Origin: Euclidia mi
Taxonomy: Eukaryota > Arthropoda > Insecta > Lepidoptera > Erebidae
DNA: 64,000 bases
NCBI GenBank assembly: GCA_944739405.2
Contig: OX123186.2
Coordinates: forward strand, 40,657,551 to 40,721,550
Direction: 5' to 3'
The notes under the pieces are model-generated. The model was not told the origin of the DNA, did not search any database, and saw nothing but the letters and a program-made list of their open reading frames with translations. A program made the translations under genes and the position numbers. Shown piece by piece: positions 53,940-64,000 of this stretch. The stretch's first letter is position 1, and every line of letters starts with the position of its first letter.

Positions 53940-55755
53940 CTTTTCAACGTCACGCCACTGAGCCCGATTTTCGGCTCTCTGTCCAGCCGCTGCCAGCCAC
54001 TTTGCGTATATCGTTACGCTATCTAGCTGGAGGGCGTCCTACACTACGTTTGCCAAGGCGCGGTCTCCACTCTAGAACACGACTACTCCATTAGCACGTT
54101 GAAGTGGCAGTGACCAGCCCACTGCCACTTCAACGTGCTAATTCTCTGAGCTATGTCGATTACCTTGGGTGTCTGTCGGATCACTTCATTACGTATTCGA
54201 TCCTTCAGAGAAACTCCGAGCATGGCCCTCTCCATAGCTCACTGAGCGACCTTAAATTGTTGGACTAGTCACACTGTCAGTGTCCACGTCTCGGCACCGT
54301 AAGTCATAACGGGTAGGTCGCACTCGTTGAAGACTTTTTCTTAGGGCTTTTTGGTAGGGAGGACGAAAAGACTCGACGGAGTTTCCTATATGCTGCCCAG
54401 CCGAGCTGTATTCTTCTGCAAGCCTCCCTCTCGAAGTTGTTTCTACCCAACAGCCAGGCTGCTCAGCATATACTGCAACTCTTGAACGGTTTCAGCCACG
54501 CTAACGATATCATCTGCAAATCTTAAAAGTGAGAGGTACTCGCCATTTATGTTAATACCGCGACCTATCCAGTGCAGCGTCTTGAACATATCCTTCATTG
54601 CATTTGTGAACATTTGGGGGAGATAACATCCCCTTGTCTCACGCCTCGGTGCAGGTGGATAGGTTCAGACTGCTGATTCTGTACTTGGACGGACATAGTC
54701 GCGGCTTCATACAGACTCTCAGCACTTGGACGTATCGCCAATCGATTTGGCACCGTTGCAAAGACTCCAGAACAGACCAGGTTTCAATGGAGTCAAAGGC
54801 GTTCTCATAGTCCACAAACGCTAAGCACAGGGGCTGATTATACTCCTCTGTCTTCTGTATAATCTGCCGCACTGAGTGGATGTGGTCTATGATGCCATAT
54901 CCTCCTCGAAAACCAGCCTGTTTGGGCGGCTGAGACTCGTCGAGTCTACGCGCGAGACGGTTCGTGATGACCCTGGAAAACAGCTTAGTGAGATAGGTCG
55001 ATAGTTCTTCAAAAGGGCTTTGTCTCCCTTTTTGAAGAACAAAACGACTATGCTCTTGCTCCTTGGAGTTCTCCCCAAGAACTGGACAGAATTAAATATG
55101 CGATGGAGCTGCACCGGTATAGGTTTTCCACCTGCCTTGAGCAGCTCCGTCGTAATTCCATCTTCCCCGGGGGCTTTTCCATTTTTAAGCTGCCTCAGGC
55201 CCACCACGATTTCGTCTTGGCTGACGTCTGGCAACTCTTCCGTGAAGTGGCGGGTTAAAGTGGCTCTTGAATCCTCGGAGTCGGGTTGGGGAAGGGACGC
55301 TTTCGAGGTGTAGAGGTTGCCGTAGAAGCTCCGAACCTCCGCAAGAATCTCCGGCCTAGAAGTGACAACTATCCCGTCTGACATGCTCAGCTTCGTCAGA
55401 TGACTTCGACCTTAATGCTGACTATGCTAAGTAAAAACTTTCGATCCCCGATTCCGCTCGATCGCATCTTGTATAGAGCATGTATTGCAGCTACGGAGGT
55501 CGCGTTTTACCAGCTTGAAGATCTTTTTATTTTGATCTGACGAAGTGCCTGCTGGATTTTCTCGTTGCGTCTCTATTAGCTGCAGAGATTCTCGCGAAAG
55601 TTGAAATCTCCTGCCGGTGTGATGCGTCTTAAAGAGTTTCGTCCCCTCATCCCGAAGGATTTCCACCACTTTATCGAGGTCCTGGTCCGTATCAGCGTCT
55701 TTTGAGGTTTCCAAGGCAGCGAACCGGTTTTCCAGTTTTAGCTGGATATTTCAGA
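53940..55755 (-). pseudogene. RTE reverse transcriptase, frameshifted
   Basis: Minus-strand reading: linker LENRFAALETSKDADTDQD (55.7 kb), LREEG-like EILRDEGTKLF and LSRESLQLIETQRENPAGTS. Then RTE-specific VTSRPEILAEVRSFYGNLYT, LRQLKNGKAPGEDGITTELL and LFFKKGDKALLKNYRPISL. After a frame change comes CLAFVDYENAFDSIETWSVL (54.8 kb). Further shifts obscure the catalytic FADD box and thumb, although later sequence around 54.5 kb on the minus strand still encodes an FADDIV-like stretch. The endonuclease is missing. Not functional. Confidence 0.82.
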
Positions 55756-55759
55756 TCCA

Positions 55760-56915
55760 ACCACGGATTGGAAGAAATTTAGGCCCCTCATGTTACTCGT
55801 ACTTTGATTAAAAGAAAAGTAATGATTATTTTAATAATATTATAAATGTGAAAGTTAGGATGTTTAGGTATATATATACCTACTCAACAACGTCAGAATG
55901 GCTGAATATAGCCGGATAAAATATATATCGAGCAAAACGGCAAAACCACTAGTAAAAGTTATTAATACTTATTATAAAAAAAAACTATTCTTACCATTTG
56001 TATCAGATTCGCATGTGAAATCAACATTTTCTAAACATTCGATGTAGCCAGGACCTTCTTCATCTTAAGTTAGTATCAAGATTTTCGGATGAGTTCAAAT
56101 TATATTGACGGTAATTCGATGTCTCACCCTGTGCTACTATACATTTTCGAATATAATCTAGTCTTTTCTGTCGTATCATTCTGAAGTAATGAATATGAAA
56201 CTGAAGATCATAGACAGAATTAGACAAACTGCTATCAAAATTAAATAGTTGTAAACAGAACATCGTAGTTTTTACGTTTGATACATTAACATCAACTAAA
56301 ATTCAAATGAACACAGACACATTTTGTAATAATACTTGTATAATATACAACTTATGGCGAATAAAGTAGCAAACACAAAAATACACAAAACTTTTAATAG
56401 ATCATAGGCACAACTTAAAATAATACTATTTTAATTTAAATGCGGGGTTCACTAAGCCTTACGTTATAGTGAAGAATACAGGTTCATTTCGTATTATAAC
56501 TCTGTTCTAAATAGGATTTGGAAAATAAAATACTTACATAAAGAAAAATACAGCAAGAAATCACAATAATACACTTTTTTTCTTATGGTAAAACCGAATC
56601 TATGCATCATTAATAGATAATACTCTGTTTCAAATAACAGCACAGGTCAAACTTGTTGAACAGTTGACAGGAGCAACACTGAATGTGTCGTTCTTCCTTT
56701 TTCTAGCGAAACAAAAAGAGCCAGAAGGATATAGATGCAACTTTCGTAATTGGTTCATTCAAGGTGAAAGCGATTTTCGACCTAATTTAATAGGTAGATC
56801 GTACTTTTTTTAGTCGAACTGCATTATTAAGTCAGTTAGTGCCAAATTTTGAGATGATACTGTATTCTTCCGGACAAGCGATATGTAAATCATTTATATT
56901 GTATACATTTATAAA
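55760..56915. other. No recognisable gene
   Basis: Polinton-flanking AT-rich DNA. A 67-codon minus-strand frame (56,060-56,263) has no motif I recognise. Confidence 0.5.
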
Positions 56916-56918
56916 CCA

Positions 56919-57605
56919 TCAATCGAATTTAAACAATGCATCAAAATTCTGTCTATAGCGTCCATTATTCAATGATGATTCTTTGTTAATACGTAAAAAA
57001 TTGTAAGGTTTACTCCAAACAGATTGACAAATGTTTCTGAACTGTTTCCATTGTAGATCAGTACTAACATGCTCTTCATAAATATGTTTTAAATTCACAT
57101 CATCTTGTTTAAATACAATAATCAAATTAACATTGTCACGTAGCAATTATTTCGGAATTTTAGAATAGGTTTGAGATAAATAGAAACAATCGATTTGTTT
57201 ATGTCGACCCATACAGAAATAATTGCGTATATTTACTTGATTTTCACACGCAACATCATCAAATATAAACACCGAATTTGTTAAAGCTTCACTTGGAGAA
57301 ATGACATCATTGTCATTATTAAATTCATAGAAATTAACTTGTGGTACTCTTTTTAACACTTCGGTCAAGAAACGGTATTTAGGTTGAAAAGAAGTTTTAG
57401 AGTAAAGGTATAGATTTCTAAATTTCAGGCCATTTTCATGCAGCAGTAAACTAATCATAACAATCGTTTTACCACAGTTTGAAGGACCACATATTATACA
57501 GCGAATGGTATTCGGCAATAAAGTGCTATGTCTAATGTGGTGAGCCGAGTCACTTAACCTTATATTATTAACATTTAAGGATATGGGTTGCTTGATCAAC
57601 TTCAT
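56919..57605 (-). pseudogene. ATP: Polinton packaging ATPase (FtsK/A32-like), one in-frame stop
   Basis: Genome-packaging ATPase of the HerA/FtsK superfamily. Walker A is ICGPSNCGKTIVMISLLL and Walker B is SVFIFDDVAC; YFCMGRHKQIDCFYLSQTYS matches the following sensor region. TAA at 57,147-57,149 cuts the frame, which continues in phase to the end (NVNLIIVFKQDDVNLKHIY, NFLRINKE). Only one disabling change is visible. Located between the polymerase and the LINE insertion. Confidence 0.82.
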
Positions 57606-57965
57606 CTTGCCGATTAATTCAAATGCTATTTAACATTAACATATGCAAAATATTTTATTATATACAGAGCTTACTTACAGGTTTGCATACCAGGTAAACG
57701 CTCGAGTTATGTTTGTTGAAATAAAAGCATTCATTTTGTACATTATTATTTATTAATTCTTGTTTAACATAATACACATTTTGTTATACACTTATATGCT
57801 TCTTAACTATAGGTATTGTATTCATATATCAAATAAGTATACATAGCTGCTTTAGTAAACATACATTTTGAAATGAAAATGTTTTATTTAAATAGTCCAC
57901 AGTTACACTTGCAGTAATTAATAATATTAATATTATTGTCGAAACAATGAAGTATTGTAAAATAC
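57606..57965. other. No recognisable gene
   Basis: AT-rich gap between the polymerase 3' end and the ATPase. Confidence 0.5.
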
Positions 57966-57969
57966 TGAT

Positions 57970-60900
57970 TCAAAACATTGCATCAAAATATCCCCAAGGC
58001 AAAGTATGAATCTGATCTGGAAGTATCTGAACCTTGTCATCGTTTCTATTTAATGTTTGCTTACTCACTTGTTGAGAGTACAAAACATCTTTGATAGATC
58101 TTATAATATTCATTTTAAACGATTGACTTTTATCTAATAACAAAGAGCCTTTATAATCACTTAATTGTAAATTCTTGGTAACAGACTTAGACAAACCTTT
58201 TTCTTTAGTTATACGTGTATTTAAACTATTGATACAATACAGTTTTGCCCTTAAACCTGTATAGTCTGTAATAACATCACCATTTCATCTGTAAATAGAC
58301 CGGGGATTTTAGAGTTTACTCTAGGTAAATTATATTTGTTATCCATTGGAAAGTTACTAGTATCAAAATACGATAAATCATCATGCATGTCGTGATAAAA
58401 GTCTTCTGTATGAATTAAGTAAAGTAAACTATCGGTATCAGTATAACATAATTCAACATTGTCTCTATATTTTTTCTTCATAAAATCATAATGAAATTGA
58501 TACAGATGCTCCTTGGCATATTCTAAAACTGTAAATCCGACATAAATTGGTCGGTCTAATAATATTTTATCGCGATTTAACTGTATAGCTACAAAATCCT
58601 TAGAAAATATTGATAAACTTTTAAAGTTAGGTTTTGAAATCAATTTTTGTGCGCAAAGTTTTTTATTGGTGACATTCTCTTTATCATCCCATTTAGTAAC
58701 TAATTTTATGTCTACCTGTTTTCTTCTATTTTCTATAGTTTTACCAAAAATTGCATTATTGAGAAGCTTAAAAAAATCTTTTTCAAAAGATGTTTTAGAT
58801 GCTATACGTAGATTGGTATTAAGAACTATATATTTTTTTTTAATTGTCATCTTGTTTGAACGTGAGAATGCGATGAATTATTTTAAAAACCAGACCATTT
58901 TTTATACATTGTTTTATATGTACGTAATGTATGACATAATTTAATTTATCATGCAAGTTAGCAATTAACTTAGCAGATTTTCCACCTCGGGGTACGAATT
59001 TCTCTGCAGCGAATGGTAAATCCTTATGCTGATCATGAATAGTATCTGGGTAAGACAAATCTACTTCTAAAATAAAACCGTACAAGTTGTCATCAGATAC
59101 TTTTAAAACATTAAAACTGTCCATTTCACCTTGACTTAAAAATCTGAAATCTGATACAGGTAATTTTTTAGTCATTGCATAACCATAAAGGTTGTTGCAA
59201 TCCAGATATATCAAATAACTCGAGGGTTTTAAGTCATTATAATGAGGTAAATATTTATTGTTAGCTTTTGCATGTCGCAGAAAGCACTGTGCTAAGCCTC
59301 CACGTATACCATTTTCAATAAATGTATAAGTTTCTAAGTCGCTAATGAGCTCTAGTTCAGCATTCGTGTAAAGAAGCATAGCATCCCAGCTCAAACTAGG
59401 CGATGTCACATAATGAGCCGGATCCAGTTTATAATTTAAACTCGTGTCTCTAAATTTTTCAAAAATGTCACTTAATAATAAAACATCACATTTTAAATAC
59501 AGATCACTGTATTCACCTAGTGATTTTATATTAAATGTTTTCCAAATATTTTGAGCATGAGCATACTCGTCATCTGTAATAGATTCCATTGTTAAACTAT
59601 TATAAAAATTGGCTTTTGACGGTAGTTGCTTTTCGTTAAATTTTGACCAATCGTCCATGTAAATAAGGGTAAATGCATTTCTTTCGTAATAAATTAAGTT
59701 TACTTTCATCAATAAATTCTTTTGACAAATTTACAAAATCTCTTTCTGATAAACTTTTACTTAAAGAATCTAGGCTTGAGCTTAGAAAATGAAAGGAATC
59801 AATAAATTTTATTTGTATTGAACGAGTGCCTTTGTTGGTTCTAATTTGTTTAGTAATCGAAAGATATTTTTCTTTTGTTTTTGGTATTATTTTGATTGAA
59901 CCTTCATATTTAGTCAACTCTCTAATAAATATATGTGAATCATAACCACTTAAATTATGAAATACTACTGGAATGAATGGACACACTTTGTACATTAAAT
60001 TACAATAAGAGTGCGCCGCCCCTCTATACTCGCTAGTAATATGATCATGATCATGAACTTTATCTCCAGACAATAACTGATTGCATATGTGACACTCGGT
60101 TGCATTTCGATATTCTCTTTCTTGATCGTGAGTTTAAGGTTTCATTGGTAAATTAGAACATAAAACTTTGGTTATTCTTTAGACATCTTTTATTAAACGT
60201 TTAATAAAAACTTCAACGCAATCTATGCCCCTGTAAGTGACAAACTTATTGAGTCTGCTGTTATGAGAACAGCATATATAATATGCAAAACTTGACGGCT
60301 GATGTACTTTTAGTGTTGTGGTATTTTTAGAACTATTATCATTACAATTGATTAATAAACTTTCGAAATCAGCATAAATAATAAAATTAATTTTAAGTTT
60401 TCTTTCATAATGTTTAAACTTCAGTATAGTATGTTTTTCCGGTAGTATTGTCAGAATTTTAGAACATGCATGAGAGACATATTTATTTTCATTAGTAAAA
60501 AATTGTAAACATAAATCACATAAGAAAATTTTACCATGATGATGAGTAACCTGACGTCGCACTAATCGTATGAGATCTTTTATTAAACAGTAATGTCCTT
60601 TACCGTTCCGTTCTAAATATAATAAATTTACATGATTTTCTTTTTTCTTATTTGTCATGTATAACGGTCCAGTGACAATACTCTTCTTGTCTAAAACGTA
60701 TACAGTAATGCTTATTGTAGGGTTTATCTGTTCAAAAATCTTTATGTCACTATATGAAGGAGGTAATGATATTCCTTGAATATTTAGAACTTTGCTGTAA
60801 TGAGGATAAGATGTCCTTCTGCACACATTCTTTTTACAAGGAAATAGTGCAGCTACGATGCTCCATAAGAAACAAGACTCATCAAGATCATTATTATGTA

Positions 60901-61663
60901 AATTCAAACAACTTTTAGTATTTTTTATTATTGAAAGATATGGTATGAGGGTGCCACCACGCATGGGACAGTATTTACATATATTTATCTCAATATGACT
61001 TAGCGAAAGGTATGTCCAACCTGACTGTACATGCTCAAATTCTGAAAATTTTCGCATCAAGATATGTATTTTATTCGAAAAAAACTCATGTATATCAGTA
61101 TTTTTATAAATTATATCATACTTGGTGATAAAAGATTTCATTTCAATTTCTTCGTGATAAGATTTAATGAGAAGAAACTTAGCAAACAGCTCAAAATTTA
61201 CTTTTATACAGTCATATTTTTTAAGTACCATATTTATTAATTTCTCAATATCAGAATGTACTGAATTCAAGATCGCCTCAGGAACGAGGTACTCATGATT
61301 TTGATTTGTATGTATATTACTCGGGATCGCCTCATAAGTGAGCTGCTCGTCATCCCGAGCTAATTGTAATTCACAGATATTTGAACGCACAGAATTCAAG
61401 ATCGCCTTACGGATAAGGGGCTCATCATCTTGACCTGTACGCGTCTGGCTATTACTCAGGATCGCCTCACTTATGAGGTGCTCGTCAGCCTGAGCTAAGT
61501 TCAGACGAAGAGTTACAATTCTATTTTTAAATGCTGTTGCTACAATAGAAACATTTTTAAATTCGGTACTCAATAAGCTATTTGTCTTATGTATATTAGT
61601 TCTGTTATGATATGCGTATCGATTTTGTGGTATTTCAATTTTACATTCGGTACAAGTTTTCAT
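57970..61663 (-). pseudogene. POLB: Protein-primed DNA polymerase B of the Polinton, multiply broken
   Basis: Family B DNA polymerase replicating the linear element by protein priming. From ATG 61,663: a CTECKIEI...H zinc-finger-like start, then four degenerate repeats around EAILNSV (61,255-61,500), then exonuclease motif DFESLL (about 60,370). In-frame stops lie at 60,179-60,181 and about 60,134. The same frame resumes with ATECHICN, DHDHITSEYRGAAHSYCN and the GYDSHIFI exonuclease II block (about 59,950). A frameshift near 59,700 leads to DLYLKCDVLLLSDIFE, polymerase motif A YLDCNNLYGYAMTK (about 59,190). A second shift near 58,850 leads to LLNNAIFGKTIENRR and motif C YTDTDSLL (about 58,430). 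A third near 58,200 leads to the C-terminal tail. A possible splice acceptor (TTTATTTCCAG) lies upstream of the start. Clearly non-functional. Confidence 0.88.
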
Positions 61664-62670
61664 TGTATTAGATGGTCTTGTTATTGATGTTCTACGATCG
61701 TTGGACTGTGGAACTGGAAATAAAACATTAGTTTTGCATACTATTATATATTTTATTTAGTCAATGTTTATATTCAGTAACAAGTGAAAAATAAGTAATA
61801 ATAAGTATGGATAGACTACAAGTAGATATTATATTTATTATCTTAATATTAATATAATTGTTATACGTATAATTTTAATTATAGTAAGAATTTATAAGGG
61901 TGACTGGACAGTTACTAAAATTTTTGTCAACTGATGACATGAACTTTTTCAAATGACGCCACATTTCTGTATTAGTACCTAGTCTAGTTTTAATTGTAGC
62001 GATAGAGTGCCCCACCTATTTACTGGTGGTATAGCTTTAATTTCATCACAATTATACACCTTTACTTCTATATAATAGGGTCCTTCTTTGGTTTGGAAAT
62101 TTTCCGGGCATAACATTTTTCGACCCGTTTAGTGTAGTACGAATAAAGAGGAGCCGGTTCTTTACCCGTCGACGAAGATGCTTTCATAGATGTATCTTCC
62201 GCCTCGCTTTCACTACCGAAGAGATCATTTGCCGTTAACTTATTGTCAGCTAAAGCAACTGGGTTTATTCGAGGCTTCTTAGTCACATGTGCTTTAGATC
62301 CCTCAGCTGGTTTGGACCGCTTGCTTGCAGCCGGCTTTGGGGGCGATTTCTGCTGCCTCGGCTGCTTTTCAACATCCGAGTCTTCTTCGGATGAGAACAA
62401 TTGAGGCATTGACTCGGACCTGGAATAATAAATTAAATTGGAATTAATATTCCATCAAAGATTTACTTACGTATCTTGCTTAATCTGGAAATTCAATCAT
62501 CGTACATGATGGTATGAATACTGAGAGATGAATGAATGAGACCTATAATAATAATATTCTACCACATACACACAATACCATCTAACCTAAACTAAGCAAA
62601 GCTTGTACTAAACAATGCATAAACATACATATGTATATACTTTTTGTAAATACATACATATTATACAAAA

Positions 62671-62782
62671 TGTATAAATACATACATACATCCATGTGCA
62701 TGCACACAAATGTTTGACTTGTGTAGGAATCGAACCCGCGACTTCAGGCGTGGCAGTCGGTTACACTACGCCATCGAGGCCG
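62671..62782 (-). mobile_element. tRNA-derived SINE, copy A
   Basis: The minus strand reads CGATGGCGTAGTGTAACCGA (A box) and later GCGGGTTCGATTCCTACACA (B box), then CAAGTCAAACATTTGTGTGC. Same family as 8926. It sits in the putative intron of the decayed gene. Confidence 0.75.
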
Positions 62783-62836
62783 ATACCTATGATTCTTAAT
62801 CATTTAACTAATATAATGATTGAGAATTATAGTTAT

Positions 62837-62930
62837 ATGCATGCACACAAATATTTGACTTGTGCGGGAATCGAACCCGTGACCACATGCGTGGCTGTCG
62901 GTTACACTGAACATTACATCATCGAGGCTG
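62837..62930 (-). mobile_element. tRNA-derived SINE, copy B
   Basis: Same head and body as copy A, and the flanking TATGATTCTTAATCATTTAA is duplicated with it, so this is a tandem segmental duplication rather than an independent insertion. Confidence 0.7.
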
Positions 62931-63194
62931 ACACATATGATTCTTAATCATTTAACTGATATAAAGGTTGTTCTCATTCTTTTACTATTCCAATCGCTTG
63001 AATGAACGAGCGATCAAATCATTTGAATGACTAATCATTCAAACGATTGCAAGATTAAATTATTAATAAAAGGTGAGAGAGAATAATATAAAAAAAATGG
63101 TTTACTTACATCTTAGTTCTGGTTGAAGCGTTGCTATCTAGGTGAAGATCCTTTCCCTCGTGGAGAGCTGTTTGTGAATTAGGCAACATCGATA

Positions 63195-64000
63195 CGCTTT
63201 ATATACACCCAATCCAGACGATATTCCTCCAAATATGTCCTTAATTTGCTTAAAGTGCAAAATAAGATACCTATCCTATTTAATGTTTTAAAATCATACA
63301 ACCCGAATACTATGTCTTCGCTTATGATAAATACTTACCGAACACATGTTTTTGTTCATATAAAATCTGTTCCGAACATACAGACAATCCGATACTAAAA
63401 CAATATAGTGACTTACAAATATAAAAACATGGTTGTAGAGCTCAGTCAGCACTTTGTCTAAATAAGTACCTATCATTAGGATGATGATACACTGTTACTC
63501 ATGTTGTATTCTGAATGGTGTATACACTCCCTTTAAACTTTAAGTGGAGCGTACTTTTTTAATACCATAGATGTACTTGTAAATTATATGTATAAACAAG
63601 AGAACACTTAATTTCCACTAATGAGACGTCTATTCTGACTACACAAATAACACGGGTTTGCTCGTACTAAATATATGCATAATCTGCATAAATCTTTTAT
63701 AGCACATGTAACAACGCAATAATGAATTCAACGATATCTAGTTCTTGAAAGACAGGACATTGCTATGATTGAACATCTTTAATAAAAAAGTATAACTTTT
63801 TCTTAAAACCATTAACTCTTTTTACGTAGTCGGGTAAAACAGCAACGGACATAAAATATGATGATAGTATTACAATACAATGACATACGTTTGGAATCAA
63901 ATATCTGTAAACCTCTGAGTCTCATTGGGGATATGATACACTGTTGTTACTTGGATAGTAAATAAATATAATTTTATAATAAAAATATATGAGTAGTATG
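63195..64000. other. No recognisable gene
   Basis: AT-rich. CGTAGTCGGGTA near 63,826 is the inverse of the dispersed motif at 10,909 and 11,479. Confidence 0.45.

Larger units (their letters stand above)
53860..55755 (-). mobile_element. RTE-clade LINE, 5'-truncated, nested in the Polinton
   Basis: It runs from the (CAT)n tail up to about 55,755, where recognisable linker coding ends. It separates the integrase-side genes of the Polinton from its ATPase and polymerase. Confidence 0.82.
47134..61750 (-). mobile_element. Polinton/Maverick (adintovirus-like) element, partly decayed
   Basis: All genes are on the minus strand: protein-primed DNA polymerase B, packaging ATPase, a conserved accessory gene, integrase, PLA2/pVI-like protein, adenain-type protease, minor and major capsid proteins, a conserved 154-aa protein and a BIR protein. 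This is the hallmark set of Polintons. The left limit is taken where the LTR sequence ends, next to AGTAGTGTAAAAAAGGGGG; Polinton ends are expected to start AG. No matching inverted terminal repeat is visible on the right, so the right boundary (about 61.7-61.9 kb) is uncertain. An RTE LINE is inserted at 53.86-55.76 kb. Confidence 0.88.
61895..63189 (-). pseudogene. Two-exon gene of unknown family, frameshifted
   Basis: Exon 1 (63,189-63,110) opens with ATG in MLPNSQTALHEGKDL and ends at a GTAAGT donor. Exon 2 starts at 62,419 after TTATTCCAG. Joining is in phase (an AT|G codon) and runs into SESMPQLFSSEEDSD, a lysine/serine-rich disordered region with KKPRINPVALADNKLTANDL and FGSESEAED, and YSYYTKRVEK. 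The frame then stops at 62,068. One base out of phase, coding quality continues: GPYYIEVKVYNCDEIKAIPP, VNRWGTLSLQLKLD, and after another shift GTNTEMWRHLKKFMSSVDKN to about 61,895. I do not recognise the family. The consistent splice phase and clean peptide suggest a real gene that decayed, either host or mobile. It lies upstream of the Polinton polymerase in the same orientation. Confidence 0.5.

Noticed and set aside
47128..61865. GTTATA at 47,128-47,133 and 61,860-61,865 as a 6-bp Polinton target duplication
   Set aside because: The word is AT-rich and common, and the right-hand flank lacks an inverted copy of the left end, so it is probably coincidence.

Overview
The window is eukaryotic, most likely nuclear DNA of a moth or butterfly (Lepidoptera). 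It is AT-rich, holds no prokaryote-type genes, and is made almost entirely of insect transposable elements at different stages of decay. I found no intact single-copy host gene. The host assignment rests on repeat style: tRNA-derived SINEs with an AAATTTGTGTGCATG tail, RTE elements ending in (CAT)n, the ACCCGACTACGG and ACGGAACCCT dispersed repeats, and Helitron-type elements. It is inference, not a database result.

Layout. 0-2.5 kb: a P-element (THAP9-like) transposase lacking its THAP exon and carrying two late in-frame stops. 2.5-13.7 kb: repeat debris, including a BED-like fragment, a Helitron helicase fragment, a head-to-tail pair of 207/208-bp Helitron-like elements, a SINE, and two LINE fragments abutting in opposite orientation. 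13.7-16.8 kb: a frameshifted RNase H-bearing LINE. 17.9-24.6 kb: a BEL/Pao retrotransposon with both LTRs and a 5-bp target duplication; its 5' LTR holds a precise Helitron-like insertion that the 3' LTR lacks. 24.6-30.8 kb: mostly unrecognised, with SINE-like traces. 30.8-33.5 kb: a Penelope-like element with terminal direct repeats, reverse transcriptase and a GIY-YIG endonuclease. 34.1-47.1 kb: a minus-strand LTR pair (849 and 921 bp) enclosing about 11 kb with no retroviral-type ORF, a nested LINE, and at least 17 tRNA T-arm/B-box-like motifs on one strand, some in tandem arrays. 47.1-61.7 kb: a Polinton/Maverick (adintovirus-like) element on the minus strand, split by a nested RTE LINE. 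61.9-63.2 kb: a decayed two-exon gene of unknown family with two SINE copies in its intron.

How the parts work together. The Polinton carries a virus-like set. Integrase, a phospholipase A2/pVI-like protein, adenain-type protease, minor and major capsid proteins, a conserved 154-aa protein and a BIR (IAP-like) protein lie in a tight run with ATGA-type overlaps and mostly intact frames. The protein-primed DNA polymerase, packaging ATPase and one conserved accessory gene are broken by stops and frameshifts. The protease frame has no ATG over its N-terminal homology region and lies in the -1 frame immediately after an A AAA AAC heptamer that abuts the stop of the PLA2/pVI-like frame, so programmed -1 frameshifting is possible.

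Most worth following up: the frameshift candidate, the tRNA-like arrays inside the LTR pair, the LTR filled/empty site proving a Helitron-like A^T insertion, and the unidentified two-exon gene. All homology statements come from motifs read by eye; no search was run.
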